Source of the DNA: Microbulbifer sp. YPW1
GTDB taxonomy: Bacteria > Pseudomonadota > Gammaproteobacteria > Pseudomonadales > Cellvibrionaceae
Direction: 5' to 3'
Assembly: GCF_013367775.1 (NCBI RefSeq)
Contig: NZ_CP055157.1
Coordinates: forward strand, 3,856,001-3,920,000
DNA: 64,000 bases
Part shown: piece by piece, positions 37,157-48,501 of the stretch
Numbering within the stretch: the stretch's first letter is position 1
How the letters are laid out: each line of letters begins with the position of its first letter
Position numbers and translations under genes: made by a program
The notes under the pieces: generated by a model
Databases searched by the model: none
What the model was told of the DNA's origin: nothing
The model's input: the letters and a program-made list of their open reading frames with translations, nothing else

Positions 37157-37162
37157 GGGAAA

Positions 37163-37199
37163 CTCCCGGAAAGGTGTGGTGAACTGCCAATTGCGGGAG
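37163..37199 (-). promoter_or_regulatory. Stem that may mask the crcB ribosome-binding site
   Basis: On the minus strand CTCCCG just after rarA can pair with CGGGAG, which is the crcB Shine-Dalgarno site 6 nt before its ATG. The stem is 6 bp with a 25-nt loop. It is not a canonical fluoride riboswitch. Confidence 0.3.
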
Positions 37200-37203
37200 G
37201 ATT

Positions 37204-38568
37204 TTAGCGCTTTTCTGCTTCCGAATGTTGTGCGGGCGCGTAGCGTTGCTGGTCACTGGCCTGATTGAGTGCCCGCAGGCGCTCGAGCTTTTCTTCGATC
37301 CTGAGTTCCAGCCCCCGGTTTACCGGATAGTAATAGCGACGGTCGGCAATGGCCTCGGGGAAATAATTCTCGCCCGCGGCAAAGCCATCGGGCTCATCGT
37401 GGGCGTAACGATACTCCGCACCATGCGCCATCTCCTTGGCCAGCTTGGTGGGCGCATTGCGCAGGTGCACCGGAACCTCGTAACTGGGCTCGCGCCGAAT
37501 ATCAGCCAGCACCCGTTTGTAGGCACTGTAGACCGCGTTACTTTTGGCGGCGACGGCAAGATAGGCCACCGCCTGGGCAATGGCCAGCTCCCCCTCCGGG
37601 CTGCCCAGGCGCTCCTGCACATCCCAGGCATTGAGTGCAATTTCGAGGGCGCGTGGATCGGCATTGCCGATATCTTCACTGGCCATGCGCACCACCCTCC
37701 GCGCTACATACAGCGGATCGCAGCCACCGTCGATCATGCGCGCAAACCAGTAGAGCGCGGCATCCGGATCCGAGCCGCGCACGGATTTGTGCAGTGCGGA
37801 AATCTGGTCGTAAAAGTAGTCTCCACCTTTGTCGAAGCGCCGTACATCTGCGGTGAGCACTTCAGCGAGCACCGCCTCGTCAATGACCTGCCGCCCGCCC
37901 TCTTCCCGCGACAGGTCGCAGGCAATTTCCAACAGATTGAGTGCACTGCGGGCATCGCCGTCGGCACTCAGGGTGATCTTGTCGAGAACCTCGGGGGCCA
38001 TTTCCACATTGCGGGCCTTGAGCTCGTCATCCTCGGCCAGGGCGCGCCGCAGCAGGCCGCTGAGCTCATCCTGACTGAGGCTGCGCAACAGATACACCCT
38101 GCACCGGGAAAGCAGTGCGTTGTTGAGTTCGAAGGATGGGTTCTCGGTAGTGGCACCCACAAATGTCACGGTACCCTCCTCCACATAGGGAAGGAACGCG
38201 TCCTGCTGCGCCTTGTTGAAGCGGTGCACTTCGTCCACAAACAGGATGGTGCCACGACCAAACTGGGCCGCGTGTTGTTCAGCCTCCGCCACTGCCTGGC
38301 GGATTTCCTTTACTCCGGCCAGAACCGCAGACAGCGTAGCAAAACGCACATCGCACTCTTCCGCCAGCAGGCGGGCAAAGGTGGTTTTGCCCACGCCGGG
38401 CGGCCCCCACAGCACCATGGAGTGGAGCTGGCCCCGCTCTACCGCTTCGCGCAGGGGTTTCCCCGGCCCCAATAAATGCGACTGGCCCACATAGTGGGCC
38501 AGAGTTTGCGGCCGCATGCGCGCGGCCAGAGGCTGATGCCGGGGTGGCGATTGAAACAGATCACTCAT
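37204..38568 (-). CDS. rarA: Replication-associated recombination protein RarA (MgsA)
   Basis: A 454-residue AAA+ ATPase related to clamp-loader subunits, acting at stalled replication forks. Walker A is WGPPGVGKTTFARLLAE and Walker B is ILFVDEVHRFNKAQQDAFLP. Sensor 1 is in TFVGATTENPSFELNNALLS. The C-terminal MgsA domain contains ASEDIGNADPRAL. Its start overlaps the lolA stop by 8 bp, the usual lolA-rarA arrangement. Confidence 0.96.
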   Translation of the reverse strand: MSDLFQSPPRHQPLAARMRPQTLAHYVGQSHLLGPGKPLREAVERGQLHSMVLWGPPGVGKTTFARLLAEECDVRFATLSAVLAGVKEIRQAVAEAEQHAAQFGRGTILFVDEVHRFNKAQQDAFLPYVEEGTVTFVGATTENPSFELNNALLSRCRVYLLRSLSQDELSGLLRRALAEDDELKARNVEMAPEVLDKITLSADGDARSALNLLEIACDLSREEGGRQVIDEAVLAEVLTADVRRFDKGGDYFYDQISALHKSVRGSDPDAALYWFARMIDGGCDPLYVARRVVRMASEDIGNADPRALEIALNAWDVQERLGSPEGELAIAQAVAYLAVAAKSNAVYSAYKRVLADIRREPSYEVPVHLRNAPTKLAKEMAHGAEYRYAHDEPDGFAAGENYFPEAIADRRYYYPVNRGLELRIEEKLERLRALNQASDQQRYAPAQHSEAEKR

Positions 38569-39190
38569 CGCGAATAACGTCGGTCCCTTTGGGCGGCTTG
38601 AAATTGAACATGTGCGAAGACAGCCGGGGGTTGGCCTGCAGGCCGTTGAACCGGATATCAGTGGTCTGCCCCATGCCGTCGCGTACGGTCATGGTCTCCG
38701 GCAGGCCCTGCTTGTCGAAGCGGATTACCATGGACTTGAACGGCGCAGAGGCGCGCTTCGGGGTCAGGTAATAGGCACCCTTCTTGCTCTCGACACTGAA
38801 GGAACCGCGGATGTCCTCCACTTTGCCACCGAGCAGCAATGCCGGTGTTTCCTTCATACGATTGTCTACCGGGCGCACGGTGACCTGCTCCAGGTCGGGA
38901 TCATACAGCCACAGCTGCTTGTTGTTGGTCACCAGCAGTTGCGGGAAAGGCTCGCCGGTCTGCCAGCGCAATTTACCCGGGCGCTGCACGGAGAAATTGC
39001 CGCTGCTTTTTTGCAGGGTTTTGCCTTTCTGATCCTTGAGGGTCTGGCGGAAATTGCCGGAGATAGAGCCCAGCGGCTGCAACAGCCGGCTCAGATCTTC
39101 ACTGGCATCGGCCTGTGCGCCGACAGCGCTCATGCCCAGGCCCAAACTCATGCCCAGTGAGGCGAGGAAAATGCTCAGTTTGCGTCTCAT
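38561..39190 (-). CDS. lolA: Outer-membrane lipoprotein carrier LolA
   Basis: The periplasmic chaperone that takes lipoproteins from LolCDE to LolB. It has 209 residues with a signal peptide ending at VGAQA (about 27). The mature part shows SGNFRQTLKDQKGKTLQKSSG and LLVTNNKQLWLYDPDLEQVTV, typical of LolA. It lies 91 bp downstream of ftsK and overlaps rarA. Confidence 0.95.
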   Translation of the reverse strand: MRRKLSIFLASLGMSLGLGMSAVGAQADASEDLSRLLQPLGSISGNFRQTLKDQKGKTLQKSSGNFSVQRPGKLRWQTGEPFPQLLVTNNKQLWLYDPDLEQVTVRPVDNRMKETPALLLGGKVEDIRGSFSVESKKGAYYLTPKRASAPFKSMVIRFDKQGLPETMTVRDGMGQTTDIRFNGLQANPRLSSHMFNFKPPKGTDVIRDE

Positions 39191-39281
39191 AATGCCTTCC
39201 AGTCTGCTATTCCGAGAGTGTCCTTAAAGCCTAGACGGCGCCAAGTGAACCCGGCCTGAACCGGGTCACGATTTACCCGCA

Positions 39282-41606
39282 TCACGCGGGTGGCGGTGCC
39301 AACACTTCCCGGTTGCCGTTGGGCTGCTGGGCCGAAACCACGCCGGCCGCCTCCATCGCCTCGATCATGCGCGCGGCGCGATTGTAGCCGATACGCAGCT
39401 GGCGCTGCACCGATGATATGGACGCTTTGCGCGATTTGGTCACGAATGCCACGGCCTCGTCGTAGAGGGCGTCGGTCTCCGGATCGTCCTCTCCCCCCTC
39501 GGTGGTCATCCCGGGCACTGGAATGCTGTTATTGGAGTCGTCGATGATGCCGTCGATGTATTCAGGCTCGCCGCGACGGGCCCAGTCCGCCACAACCTGG
39601 TGCACTTCATGGTCATCCACGAAGGCCCCGTGCACCCTTATGGGCACTGCTGTACCCGGCGGCAGGTATAGCATATCGCCGTGGCCGAGGAGCTGTTCAG
39701 CACCCCCTTGATCCAAAATGGTGCGCGAGTCGACTTTTGAAGAAACCTGGAACGCCATACGGGTCGGTACGTTCGCCTTGATCAAGCCGGTAATCACGTC
39801 CACCGACGGGCGCTGGGTAGCGAGCAGCAAGTGGATACCCGCGGCACGGGCCTTCTGCGCGATACGCGCAATCAGCTGCTCTACCTTTTTACCGACGATC
39901 ATCATCATGTCGGCAAATTCATCGATCACCACCACAATCGCCGGTAACGGCTTCAGGTGGGGCGCCGTCTGTTCCGCCTCCGGGACGCTGGACATGGGGT
40001 CCGGCTGCCAGATCGGATCGATCAGCGGCTCTCCCGCAGCGATCGCGTCTTTCACCTTGCGGTTAAAGCCCGCCAGGTTGCGCACACCCATGGCGGCCAT
40101 CAACTTGTAGCGGCGTTCCATCTCGCCGACACACCAGCGCAGACCATTTGCCGCGTCGTTCATATCGGTGATGACCGGGGTCAGCAAATGCGGGATACCT
40201 TCGTAGACCGAGAGCTCGAGCATCTTCGGGTCCACCAGAATCAAGCGCACCTCATCGGGCGTGGATTTGTACAGCAGGCTCAGCAGCATCACGTTGATGC
40301 CCACGGACTTACCGGAACCCGTGGTGCCCGCCACCAGCAGGTGCGGCATCTTGGCCAGGTCAGCAACGACCGGCTGGCCGGAGATGTCGTGCCCCAGCGC
40401 CAATGTGAGTGCGGAACTGGCCTTGTCGTAGACCTCGGCACCGAGCACTTCCGAGAGGCGCACCATCTGGCGGTTCTCGTTCGGGATTTCGATCCCCACA
40501 ACGGATTTACCGGGGATCACTTCAACCACCCGCACGCTGATTACCGCCAGGGAGCGGGCCAGGTCTTTGGCGAGATTGGTAATCCGGCTGACTTTCACGC
40601 CCGGTGCAGGCTGAATCTCAAAGCGCGTAACCACAGGGCCCGGGAGCACCGAAACGACCTCCGCTACGACACCAAAGTCCTTGAGTTTCAGCTCAAGAAG
40701 ACGCGACAGTGCTTCCAGCGCCTCGCGGCTGAAGCCGGCTTTCTTGTTGGCATCGGGCACATCAAGAAGGGATAACGGCGGCAAAGTTCCGGTAACGGGG
40801 CCCTTGAACAGCTCGCCCTGCTTCTCCTTTACTGCCCGCGGGCTTTGTTTGACCGGTGGCGCAGAGGGCGCAATTTGGGGTGGCAAGCGTTTCGCTGTGC
40901 GCTGCTTTTCCTCTTCTACGGCAGCCTTGCGTACAACCACCGCTTCTCGCGCGACACGCTGCTCTTCCCGCTCCTGGCGCGCTCGCGCCAAACGACTACC
41001 AATCCAACCGAAAGCTGCGAGGACGCTGCGGCCAATATCTTCGAACAATTTGAGCCATGACATACCGGTGAATACGGTCACACCGATGGCAAAAGTGGCG
41101 AGCAGCAGGATTGTTGCCCCCACGTAGCCGAGCCCAAGTTCCATAAAAGTCGAAACTGCGGCGCCAATGATACCGCCATTGGAAAATGGCAGCGGATCGG
41201 CCGACTCCGCGAAACACAGCGTGGCAATCGCTGCACCGGAGACCAGCAACACCAACAGTCCGGCCACACGCAGCGCAAACAGCGGTGCATGGAAACGTGC
41301 GTTTTTGTCACGCAGGATGCGATAGGCGCGCCAGCCGATCAGCGCGGGGAACAGATACGCCATCCAGCCCAGTAACGACAGGCACACGTCGGCGAGCCAG
41401 GCGCCCGTGGGGCCAATGGCATTTTCGATCCCGGCACCGCTGCCGGTATGCGACCAACCCGGATCTCCGGGGTTGTAACTGAGCAGGCTGATGCCCACCA
41501 GCAATGCACCCGCCAGCAGGGCGATGAGCGCGCCCTCACGAACGATGCGTGCAATCAGAGAGTCGGGAATCGCGGCCGCAGATTCGGTTTCACTTTCAGC
41601 CTTCAA
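39282..41606 (-). CDS. ftsK: DNA translocase FtsK
   Basis: Couples chromosome dimer resolution at dif with septation. The 774 residues make a short-linker FtsK (E. coli has 1329). Four membrane helices lie within about 20-200. A basic/Pro-rich linker spans about 200-285. The motor domain has Walker A in [17 protein letters not shown] and Walker B in [12 protein letters not shown]. The C-terminal gamma winged helix ([19 protein letters not shown]), which reads KOPS sites, is intact. It starts a minus-strand run with lolA and rarA and diverges from trxB across 541 bp. Confidence 0.96.
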   Translation of the reverse strand: MKAESETESAAAIPDSLIARIVREGALIALLAGALLVGISLLSYNPGDPGWSHTGSGAGIENAIGPTGAWLADVCLSLLGWMAYLFPALIGWRAYRILRDKNARFHAPLFALRVAGLLVLLVSGAAIATLCFAESADPLPFSNGGIIGAAVSTFMELGLGYVGATILLLATFAIGVTVFTGMSWLKLFEDIGRSVLAAFGWIGSRLARARQEREEQRVAREAVVVRKAAVEEEKQRTAKRLPPQIAPSAPPVKQSPRAVKEKQGELFKGPVTGTLPPLSLLDVPDANKKAGFSREALEALSRLLELKLKDFGVVAEVVSVLPGPVVTRFEIQPAPGVKVSRITNLAKDLARSLAVISVRVVEVIPGKSVVGIEIPNENRQMVRLSEVLGAEVYDKASSALTLALGHDISGQPVVADLAKMPHLLVAGTTGSGKSVGINVMLLSLLYKSTPDEVRLILVDPKMLELSVYEGIPHLLTPVITDMNDAANGLRWCVGEMERRYKLMAAMGVRNLAGFNRKVKDAIAAGEPLIDPIWQPDPMSSVPEAEQTAPHLKPLPAIVVVIDEFADMMMIVGKKVEQLIARIAQKARAAGIHLLLATQRPSVDVITGLIKANVPTRMAFQVSSKVDSRTILDQGGAEQLLGHGDMLYLPPGTAVPIRVHGAFVDDHEVHQVVADWARRGEPEYIDGIIDDSNNSIPVPGMTTEGGEDDPETDALYDEAVAFVTKSRKASISSVQRQLRIGYNRAARMIEAMEAAGVVSAQQPNGNREVLAPPPA

Positions 41607-41730
41607 TGGCTTACCTCGGTCACAGTGTTCAGGGTTGCTCGCCTTCTTGTTGGTATAGCGGCGGCGTCAGGGTTTCTGTGTACTACAGCCTCGGGGTAAT
41701 TGCTACCGGAGGGTTATCCTAGAAACCACT

Positions 41731-41746
41731 TAAAGTATCAACTTTA
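41731..41746. promoter_or_regulatory. Perfect inverted repeat TAAAGT-N4-ACTTTA
   Basis: A 16-bp palindrome with a 4-bp spacer, 125 bp upstream of the ftsK start in the most A+T-rich part of the gap. The form fits a dimeric regulator site. It matches neither the LexA nor the Fnr consensus as I know them. Confidence 0.35.
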
Positions 41747-41814
41747 CATTTAAAATCATATGCTTACAGGTACTTGTTCACGCAACATATGACGCAAATC
41801 TAGAAATTGCATAA

Positions 41815-43089
<1,275 letters not shown>

Positions 43090-43110
43090 CGGGCTTGACC
43101 GGCCCAACGA

Positions 43111-43137
43111 AAAGGCGGCCTTCGGGCCGCCTTTTTT
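43111..43137 (+). terminator. Intrinsic terminator after trxB
   Basis: AAAGGCGGCC-TTCG-GGCCGCCTTT with a stable UUCG tetraloop, followed by a run of six T, starting 21 nt after the trxB stop. Confidence 0.93.
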
Positions 43138-43173
43138 GTGCGCAGCAGTCCAGACAACCGGGGACAGAGACTC

Positions 43174-43908
43174 TTGACCGACAACGCAAATGAAATTCTT
43201 TCACTACTGGATCCTGATCAGGTCGGTTTCCCGGATACCTCCGCGGCGCTGCACGACCCCAACGGGTTACTCGCAGTCGGCGGGGACCTGACTCCGGAGT
43301 GGCTACTGGCAGCGTATCGCCGGGGTATTTTCCCCTGGTTTTCAGATGACCAGCCAATCCTCTGGTGGTCCCCTTCCCCACGCTGCATAGTTCGCCCCGA
43401 ATCCACCACATTCAGCCGCAGCCTGCGCAAGGTGATACGCCAGGGGCGCTATACGGTCACTTTCGATCAGGCATTCGCCCAGGTTCTGGATGGCTGCGCG
43501 GCGCCCCGCGCACAGGAAAGCGGCACCTGGATCACCGAGGAGATGCGCGAGGCGTATCTCGAGATGCACAAGCTCGGTCACGCACACTCGGTAGAAGCCT
43601 GGCTGGATGATGACCTGGTTGGCGGTCTGTACGGTCTTGCCATCGGGCGGGTGTTTTTCGGTGAGTCGATGTTTCACCGCGCGACCGATGCCTCGAAAGT
43701 CGCTTTCGCGCATCTGGTTCGCCAGCTTGATGAATGGGGATGTCGATTGATTGATTGTCAGGTGACGAACCCGCATCTGCAGAGCCTCGGGGCCACAGAG
43801 GTGTCCAGGGCGGAATTTGAGGACCTTCTGGCCAGGGAAGTTGCGAGCACCGGCTTCCCTGCCACCTGGCCACCGCGACCCGCGAACACCCTTTTCGAGC
43901 GCCCCTGA
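43174..43908 (+). CDS. aat: Leucyl/phenylalanyl-tRNA--protein transferase
   Basis: Adds Leu or Phe to proteins starting with Arg or Lys, marking them for ClpS/ClpAP. It has 244 residues from the TTG at 43174. Signature parts are NGLLAVGGDLTPEWLLAAYRRG, FPWF, WWSPSPR and GGLYGLAIGRVFFGESMF. A GTG at 43138 would add 12 residues, but it sits in the trxB terminator tail, so I prefer the TTG after the purine-rich GGGGACAGAGA. It is followed by bpt and infA, the conserved N-end-rule order, and both clpA and clpS lie just beyond. Confidence 0.93.
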   Translation: MTDNANEILSLLDPDQVGFPDTSAALHDPNGLLAVGGDLTPEWLLAAYRRGIFPWFSDDQPILWWSPSPRCIVRPESTTFSRSLRKVIRQGRYTVTFDQAFAQVLDGCAAPRAQESGTWITEEMREAYLEMHKLGHAHSVEAWLDDDLVGGLYGLAIGRVFFGESMFHRATDASKVAFAHLVRQLDEWGCRLIDCQVTNPHLQSLGATEVSRAEFEDLLAREVASTGFPATWPPRPANTLFERP

Positions 43909-44062
43909 AGCGATATTTGGGTGGCCTGGTTTGTGTTTTTGCTGACCGCAAATTACCCTCGGGTCTATATTCCAACGGGGATTGCAGCGAAATCCCATTG
44001 AGAGCGCATTTGGCAAAGATAAAAATGACCAGCAATTCCGATCGCCACTGCGAGAAGCCTGC

Positions 44063-44782
44063 ATGAGTCAGTATTCGCAGCTCGACTCGGTCCGCCTGCT
44101 GGCCACCATGCCCCATCCCTGTGGCTACCTGGAAAACCGGGAAGCCACCACCGTGTTCGTTGACCCGCAGACCCCGGTAGACCCGAGACTATACAGCCGC
44201 CTTTCAGAACTGGGCTTCCGGCGCAGTGGAAATTACCTGTATCGCCCCCAGTGCACCCACTGCCAGGCCTGCATCCCCGCCCGGGTGCCTGTTGAACTGT
44301 TTGCGCCGAACCGCAATCAGCGACGCTGCTGGCGACGCAATCGCGATCTGGACGTGTTTCATCGTCACGACATCGATACAGATGAACATTACGCGCTCTA
44401 CGCCCGTTACATCGAACAGCGGCATCACGATGGGGAGATGTACCCACCCAGTCGGGAGCAATTCCGCAGCTTCCTCAACAATGCTTGGGGCACCACCCGC
44501 TATATCGAGTTTCGGGCCAGGGATCAGTTGGTAGCGACTGCCGTTACCGACGTGCTTGCCGGCGGCGTTTCCGCGATCTACACGTTTTACGATCCGGAGC
44601 AGACCAAGCGGAGCCTCGGCAGTTACTCGATCCTCTATCAAATCGAGTGGACCCGCCGTCTCGGGCTTCCCAGCCTTTATCTCGGCTACTGGATCCGCCA
44701 AAGCCAGAAAATGGCCTATAAAAGCCAGTTCAAACCCCTCGAAACCCTCCAGAACAACCGCTGGACCCTGAGTACCGACTAG
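44063..44782 (+). CDS. bpt: Aspartate/glutamate leucyltransferase Bpt
   Basis: Transfers Leu from Leu-tRNA to proteins with N-terminal Asp or Glu, the second bacterial N-end-rule transferase. It has 239 residues from ATG 44063 (MSQYSQLDSVRLL). The N-terminal region has the cysteine motif YRPQCTHCQACIPARVPV, and AIYTFYDPEQTKRSLGSYSI is the family core. An in-frame ATG at 43982 would add 27 unrelated residues. It lies 154 bp after aat. Confidence 0.94.
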   Translation: MSQYSQLDSVRLLATMPHPCGYLENREATTVFVDPQTPVDPRLYSRLSELGFRRSGNYLYRPQCTHCQACIPARVPVELFAPNRNQRRCWRRNRDLDVFHRHDIDTDEHYALYARYIEQRHHDGEMYPPSREQFRSFLNNAWGTTRYIEFRARDQLVATAVTDVLAGGVSAIYTFYDPEQTKRSLGSYSILYQIEWTRRLGLPSLYLGYWIRQSQKMAYKSQFKPLETLQNNRWTLSTD

Positions 44783-44991
44783 ACTCAGCACTAGGCTGGG
44801 CAGTTACTGCCAACGGCCCGGAATCCGCAATTCCACGGGATTTAAGTGCGACGCAGGCTTCCACTTGGCCTGCAGGCACTTTTCGTGCAAAATGCACGCC
44901 CGTCGTACCGCCGGGCCCCAGAATCTGACGACGCAGGGCCATAAAAACGTGGCGGAAAAGCTAGTACACATTTATCAAAGGTTGCTGCCGC

Positions 44992-45210
44992 ATGGCAAAA
45001 GACGATTACATTGAAATGGAAGGTGAGGTGATCGACACCCTGCCCAACACCACATTCCGCGTGAAACTGGAAAATGGACATGTGGTAATCGCGCACATTT
45101 CCGGCAAGATGCGCAAGAACTACATCCGCATCCTCACCGGTGACAAGGTCAAGGTAGAACTGACCCCGTACGACCTGAGCAAAGGCCGTATCACCTACCG
45201 CGCGCGCTAA
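44992..45210 (+). CDS. infA: Translation initiation factor IF-1
   Basis: A 72-residue OB-fold factor that occupies the ribosomal A site during initiation. The sequence starts [20 protein letters not shown] and ends in GRITYRAR, essentially the standard protein. It follows bpt by 209 bp that show no other gene, and is closed by a strong terminator. Confidence 0.97.
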   Translation: MAKDDYIEMEGEVIDTLPNTTFRVKLENGHVVIAHISGKMRKNYIRILTGDKVKVELTPYDLSKGRITYRAR

Positions 45211-45270
45211 TCCCGTCCGGTACTCTGCCGGGAGCGGTTCCCGCTCAGTCCCCAAGATTGAGCGAGATAT

Positions 45271-45299
45271 AAAAAAGCCACCCATAAGGTGGCTTTTTT
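45271..45299. terminator. Bidirectional intrinsic terminator between infA and clpA
   Basis: AAAAAAGCCACC-CATAA-GGTGGCTTTTTT has a 6-bp G+C stem plus A/T arms on both sides. It can end infA on the plus strand and clpA on the minus strand. Confidence 0.92.
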
Positions 45300-45337
45300 C
45301 GTTTGCGTGAGATCCGGCTTTCACCGGCGGCCGGTGC

Positions 45338-47623
45338 TCAGTGTACTGGCATCGCCGTGCAGATCTTGAGTTGATTGTTCTCCACAGTCACCTCGACCTT
45401 GCCGCCCTCTTCCGACAGATCCCCGAACAGCACAGCCTCCGCCAGCGGTTTGCGCAGTTTTTCGCGAATCAGGCGAGCCATGGGTCGCGCCCCCATTTTC
45501 TCGTCGTAGCCGTTGACCGCGAGCCACTCGCGGGCCTCATCGTCCACCTCGAGGGTAACCCTGGACTCATCGAGCTGCGCCTGCAGTTCGACAATAAACT
45601 TGTCCACCACGGTTTTGACCACTTCCATATCCAGCGAGCCGAACTGAATGATGCTGTCCAGTCGATTGCGGAATTCGGGAGTAAACATCTTTTTGATCTC
45701 CTCCATTCCATCACTGCTGTGGTCCTGGTTGGCAAAACCGATAGAGCGACGACTCATAACTTCGGCGCCCGCATTGGTGGTCATGATCAGAATCACATTG
45801 CGGAAGTCTGCCTTGCGGCCATTGTTGTCGGTCAGAGTGCCGTGATCCATTACCTGCAGAAGCAAGTTGAATACTTCCGGGTGGGCTTTTTCGATCTCGT
45901 CGAGCAGCACCACGCTGTGGGGGTGCTTGGTCACTGCATCGGTCAACAGGCCACCCTGGTCAAAACCTACGTACCCGGGAGGGGCGCCAATCAGGCGAGA
46001 AACCGTATGGCGCTCCATGTACTCGGACATGTCGAAACGAATCAGCTCGATGCCCATTACCTGGGCCAGCTGACGACAGAGTTCGGTTTTACCGACACCC
46101 GTAGGACCGGCGAACAGGAAGGAGCCAATGGGCTTCTCCTCCGCACCCAGACCAGCGCGCGCCAGCTTGATCGAGGTGCTGAGCGCCTCGATTCCCTGAT
46201 CCTGGCCGAACACCACCATCTTGAGGTTCTCGTCCAGCTTCGCCAGCGCCGCCTTGTCGGAAGCAGAAACGCTTTTGGCGGGAATACGGGCCATTTTCGC
46301 CACGACGTTTTCAATCTCGGTCACAGAGATTGTGTCGGTACGCTGGTCCGCCGGCAGTAGCGCCTGGTAGGCGCCGGCCTCATCGATCACATCGATGGCC
46401 TTGTCTGGCAAAAAACGCTCGGTGATATGCCGGTTAGCGAGGTGCGCTGCGGCCTCCAGGGCCGAATCGGTAAAACGCACCTTGTGGTGATCTTCAAAAC
46501 AGGTTTTGAGCCCCTGCAAAATCTGCACGGTTTCTTCGACGGAAGGTTCGTGCACGTCGATCTTCTGGAATCGACGGGAAAGTGCGCGATCTTTCTCAAA
46601 AATACCGCGGTATTCGTTAAACGTCGTAGAGCCAATACAACGCAGCTGCCCGCTGGACAGCAGTGGCTTCAGCAGGTTGGACGCATCCATCACGCCGCCG
46701 GAAGCTGCGCCGGCGCCAATAATGGTGTGAATTTCATCGATAAACAGTACTGCGTGCTCGCGCTTTTTCAGCTCGGCCAACAGCGCCTTGAAGCGCTTTT
46801 CAAAATCGCCGCGGTACTTGGTGCCTGCCAGCAGAGAGCCGAGATCGAGGGAATAAATGGTGCTTTCTTTCAGCGGCTCTGGCACCTCTCCATCTACGAT
46901 TCGACGGGCGAGTCCCTCCGCGATTGCGGTCTTACCTACGCCGGACTCACCGACCAGTAGCGGGTTGTTTTTGCGACGGCGCGCCAGTACCTGGGTTACC
47001 CGCTCTACCTCCGGCGCGCGGCCAACCAGAGGGTCAATTCGACCAAGTATCGCTTCCTGGTTGAGGTTTGTGGCGTAACTTTCGAGAGGGTCGGAGCCGC
47101 CTGGCTCCGCGGTGCTGCCGAGATCTTCATCCACCTGCTCGGGCGAAGGATCGGGGCTGCTGTTGTGCGTATTGTTGCCGCCGGAACTGACGCGGGAAAT
47201 ACCGTGGGTGATGTAATTCACCACATCGATACGGGCGACGCTCTGCTGCTTGAGGTAGTAGACGGCCTGACTTTCCTGCTCACAGAAAATCGCAACCAGA
47301 ACGTTGGCACCAGTCACCTCTTTCTTGCCGGATGACTGAACGTGGAATACCGCGCGCTGCAGTACTCTCTGGAACCCCAGTGTGGGCTGGGTTTCCCGCT
47401 CACTGTCATTTTCAGGAATAAGTGGCGTGGTAGAGTCAACGAACTCAAGCAGCTCTCGGCGCAGTGCGCTGAGGTCAGCTCCACAGGCATGCAGAACATC
47501 TGCCGCGGATTCATTGTCCAGCAGCGCCAGCAACAGGTGCTCAACGGTCATAAACTCGTGGCGTTTCGCCCGTGCACCTTTGAACGCTAGATTGAGCGTT
47601 ACCTCTAAATCCTTGCTGAGCAT
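45338..47623 (-). CDS. clpA: ATP-dependent Clp protease ATP-binding subunit ClpA
   Basis: The 761-residue AAA+ unfoldase that feeds ClpP. The N-domain (about 1-145), which docks ClpS, is followed by two AAA modules with Walker [14 protein letters not shown] and [13 protein letters not shown]. The ClpP-binding IGF loop is in [15 protein letters not shown]. It is the second gene after clpS with 125 bp between them, including a hairpin that may limit read-through. Length and motifs are complete. Confidence 0.97.
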   Translation of the reverse strand: MLSKDLEVTLNLAFKGARAKRHEFMTVEHLLLALLDNESAADVLHACGADLSALRRELLEFVDSTTPLIPENDSERETQPTLGFQRVLQRAVFHVQSSGKKEVTGANVLVAIFCEQESQAVYYLKQQSVARIDVVNYITHGISRVSSGGNNTHNSSPDPSPEQVDEDLGSTAEPGGSDPLESYATNLNQEAILGRIDPLVGRAPEVERVTQVLARRRKNNPLLVGESGVGKTAIAEGLARRIVDGEVPEPLKESTIYSLDLGSLLAGTKYRGDFEKRFKALLAELKKREHAVLFIDEIHTIIGAGAASGGVMDASNLLKPLLSSGQLRCIGSTTFNEYRGIFEKDRALSRRFQKIDVHEPSVEETVQILQGLKTCFEDHHKVRFTDSALEAAAHLANRHITERFLPDKAIDVIDEAGAYQALLPADQRTDTISVTEIENVVAKMARIPAKSVSASDKAALAKLDENLKMVVFGQDQGIEALSTSIKLARAGLGAEEKPIGSFLFAGPTGVGKTELCRQLAQVMGIELIRFDMSEYMERHTVSRLIGAPPGYVGFDQGGLLTDAVTKHPHSVVLLDEIEKAHPEVFNLLLQVMDHGTLTDNNGRKADFRNVILIMTTNAGAEVMSRRSIGFANQDHSSDGMEEIKKMFTPEFRNRLDSIIQFGSLDMEVVKTVVDKFIVELQAQLDESRVTLEVDDEAREWLAVNGYDEKMGARPMARLIREKLRKPLAEAVLFGDLSEEGGKVEVTVENNQLKICTAMPVH

Positions 47624-47675
47624 CTAAACCTCAAACCTTACTGGCCAATGTCATCCGGGTTGTAGTGAAAAACAC

Positions 47676-47699
47676 CCGGCATTCCTGATTTTTTGCCGG
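47676..47699 (-). terminator. Possible attenuator between clpS and clpA
   Basis: On the minus strand CCGGCA pairs with TGCCGG around a 12-nt loop, followed by GTGTTTTTCAC. The U-run is short and the loop is large, so only partial termination after clpS is plausible. Confidence 0.35.
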
Positions 47700-47748
47700 A
47701 TACCCGGCCGGAAAAGTCACGCCTGACTGCCACAGGCGGCGGTAGTCC

Positions 47749-48150
47749 TTAACTTCCCTCCTCCTCGCCGTTTTCGTCGTCCTCATCTGCCTCAATTTCG
47801 CAAAGTAAGGGATGTTCATTGTCCCGTGCGAACTGATTAACCTGCGCGGCCTTTGTTTCCGCTATATCTCGAGTATAGACACCACAGATCGCTTTTCCCT
47901 TAGTGTGTACCTGCAACATAAGTTGAGTGGCGCGCTCACGATTTACATAGAAGAAAAGCTCCAGAGCCTCGACAACAAATTCCATCGGGGTGTAGTCGTC
48001 ATTGAGCATGACCACCTTGTACATAGGCGGTCGCTTTAGCCGCGGCTTGGCCTCGGCAAGTGCGGTATCCCCATCTGCCCCGTGAAGGTAGAAATCATCT
48101 CCGCCGCCATCTTCGTTCGAGTGTAGTTTAATGATTTGTGATTTTCCCAT
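47749..48150 (-). CDS. clpS: ClpS, N-end-rule adaptor of ClpA
   Basis: Binds proteins with N-terminal Leu, Phe, Trp or Tyr and hands them to ClpAP. It has 133 residues from ATG 48150; a TTG at 48162 would add four. The core [20 protein letters not shown] holds the Asn-Asp residues of the N-degron pocket, and [19 protein letters not shown] completes it. The tail is unusually acidic ([14 protein letters not shown]). It is co-oriented with clpA. Confidence 0.94.
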   Translation of the reverse strand: MGKSQIIKLHSNEDGGGDDFYLHGADGDTALAEAKPRLKRPPMYKVVMLNDDYTPMEFVVEALELFFYVNRERATQLMLQVHTKGKAICGVYTRDIAETKAAQVNQFARDNEHPLLCEIEADEDDENGEEEGS

Positions 48151-48501
48151 AGCGCTAGTCAATCAGAGTTCCGGAAACGGTTCACAGTGCTGGCGCCCCC
48201 GCAACTATCGTCGAGGAATCAGCCTCTCGAAAGGGCTCGCGCCGGCCACCGCAGTGAATTTGGCAAGCGCACATTGTAACCTCAATCAGGTATCAGCACA
48301 GTCCGGGGCAACTGCCCTCCTTGACAAGGGGCGGTGTCTTGGCTACAAGAGGTATTAACCGCGCCAACGCGGTGATGAGGCACTAGCTAATAGTCGTACA
48401 AATGATTTTGTACAAACAAAGAAGCGCATGAAGCGCGATAACAATAACGATACATGTAAGGCGGCCAGCAGTCGCCCCGGCAATATTAGAGGGATTTCGC
48501 C
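48151..48501. other. Intergenic region between clpS and cspD
   Basis: About 350 bp with no gene. It contains the divergent promoters and, near the cspD side, the palindrome at 48396-48413 followed by an A-rich stretch and a leader of about 90 nt. Long leaders are common for cold-shock genes. Confidence 0.5.
48396..48413. promoter_or_regulatory. Perfect inverted repeat GTACAAA-N4-TTTGTAC
   Basis: An 18-bp palindrome (7-bp arms, 4-bp spacer) 88 bp before cspD. It could be an operator or, if transcribed, a stem-loop in the leader. Confidence 0.4.

Noticed and set aside
36782..37203. A fluoride riboswitch before crcB.
   Set aside because: The leader between rarA and crcB is only 47 nt and lacks the conserved pseudoknot elements.
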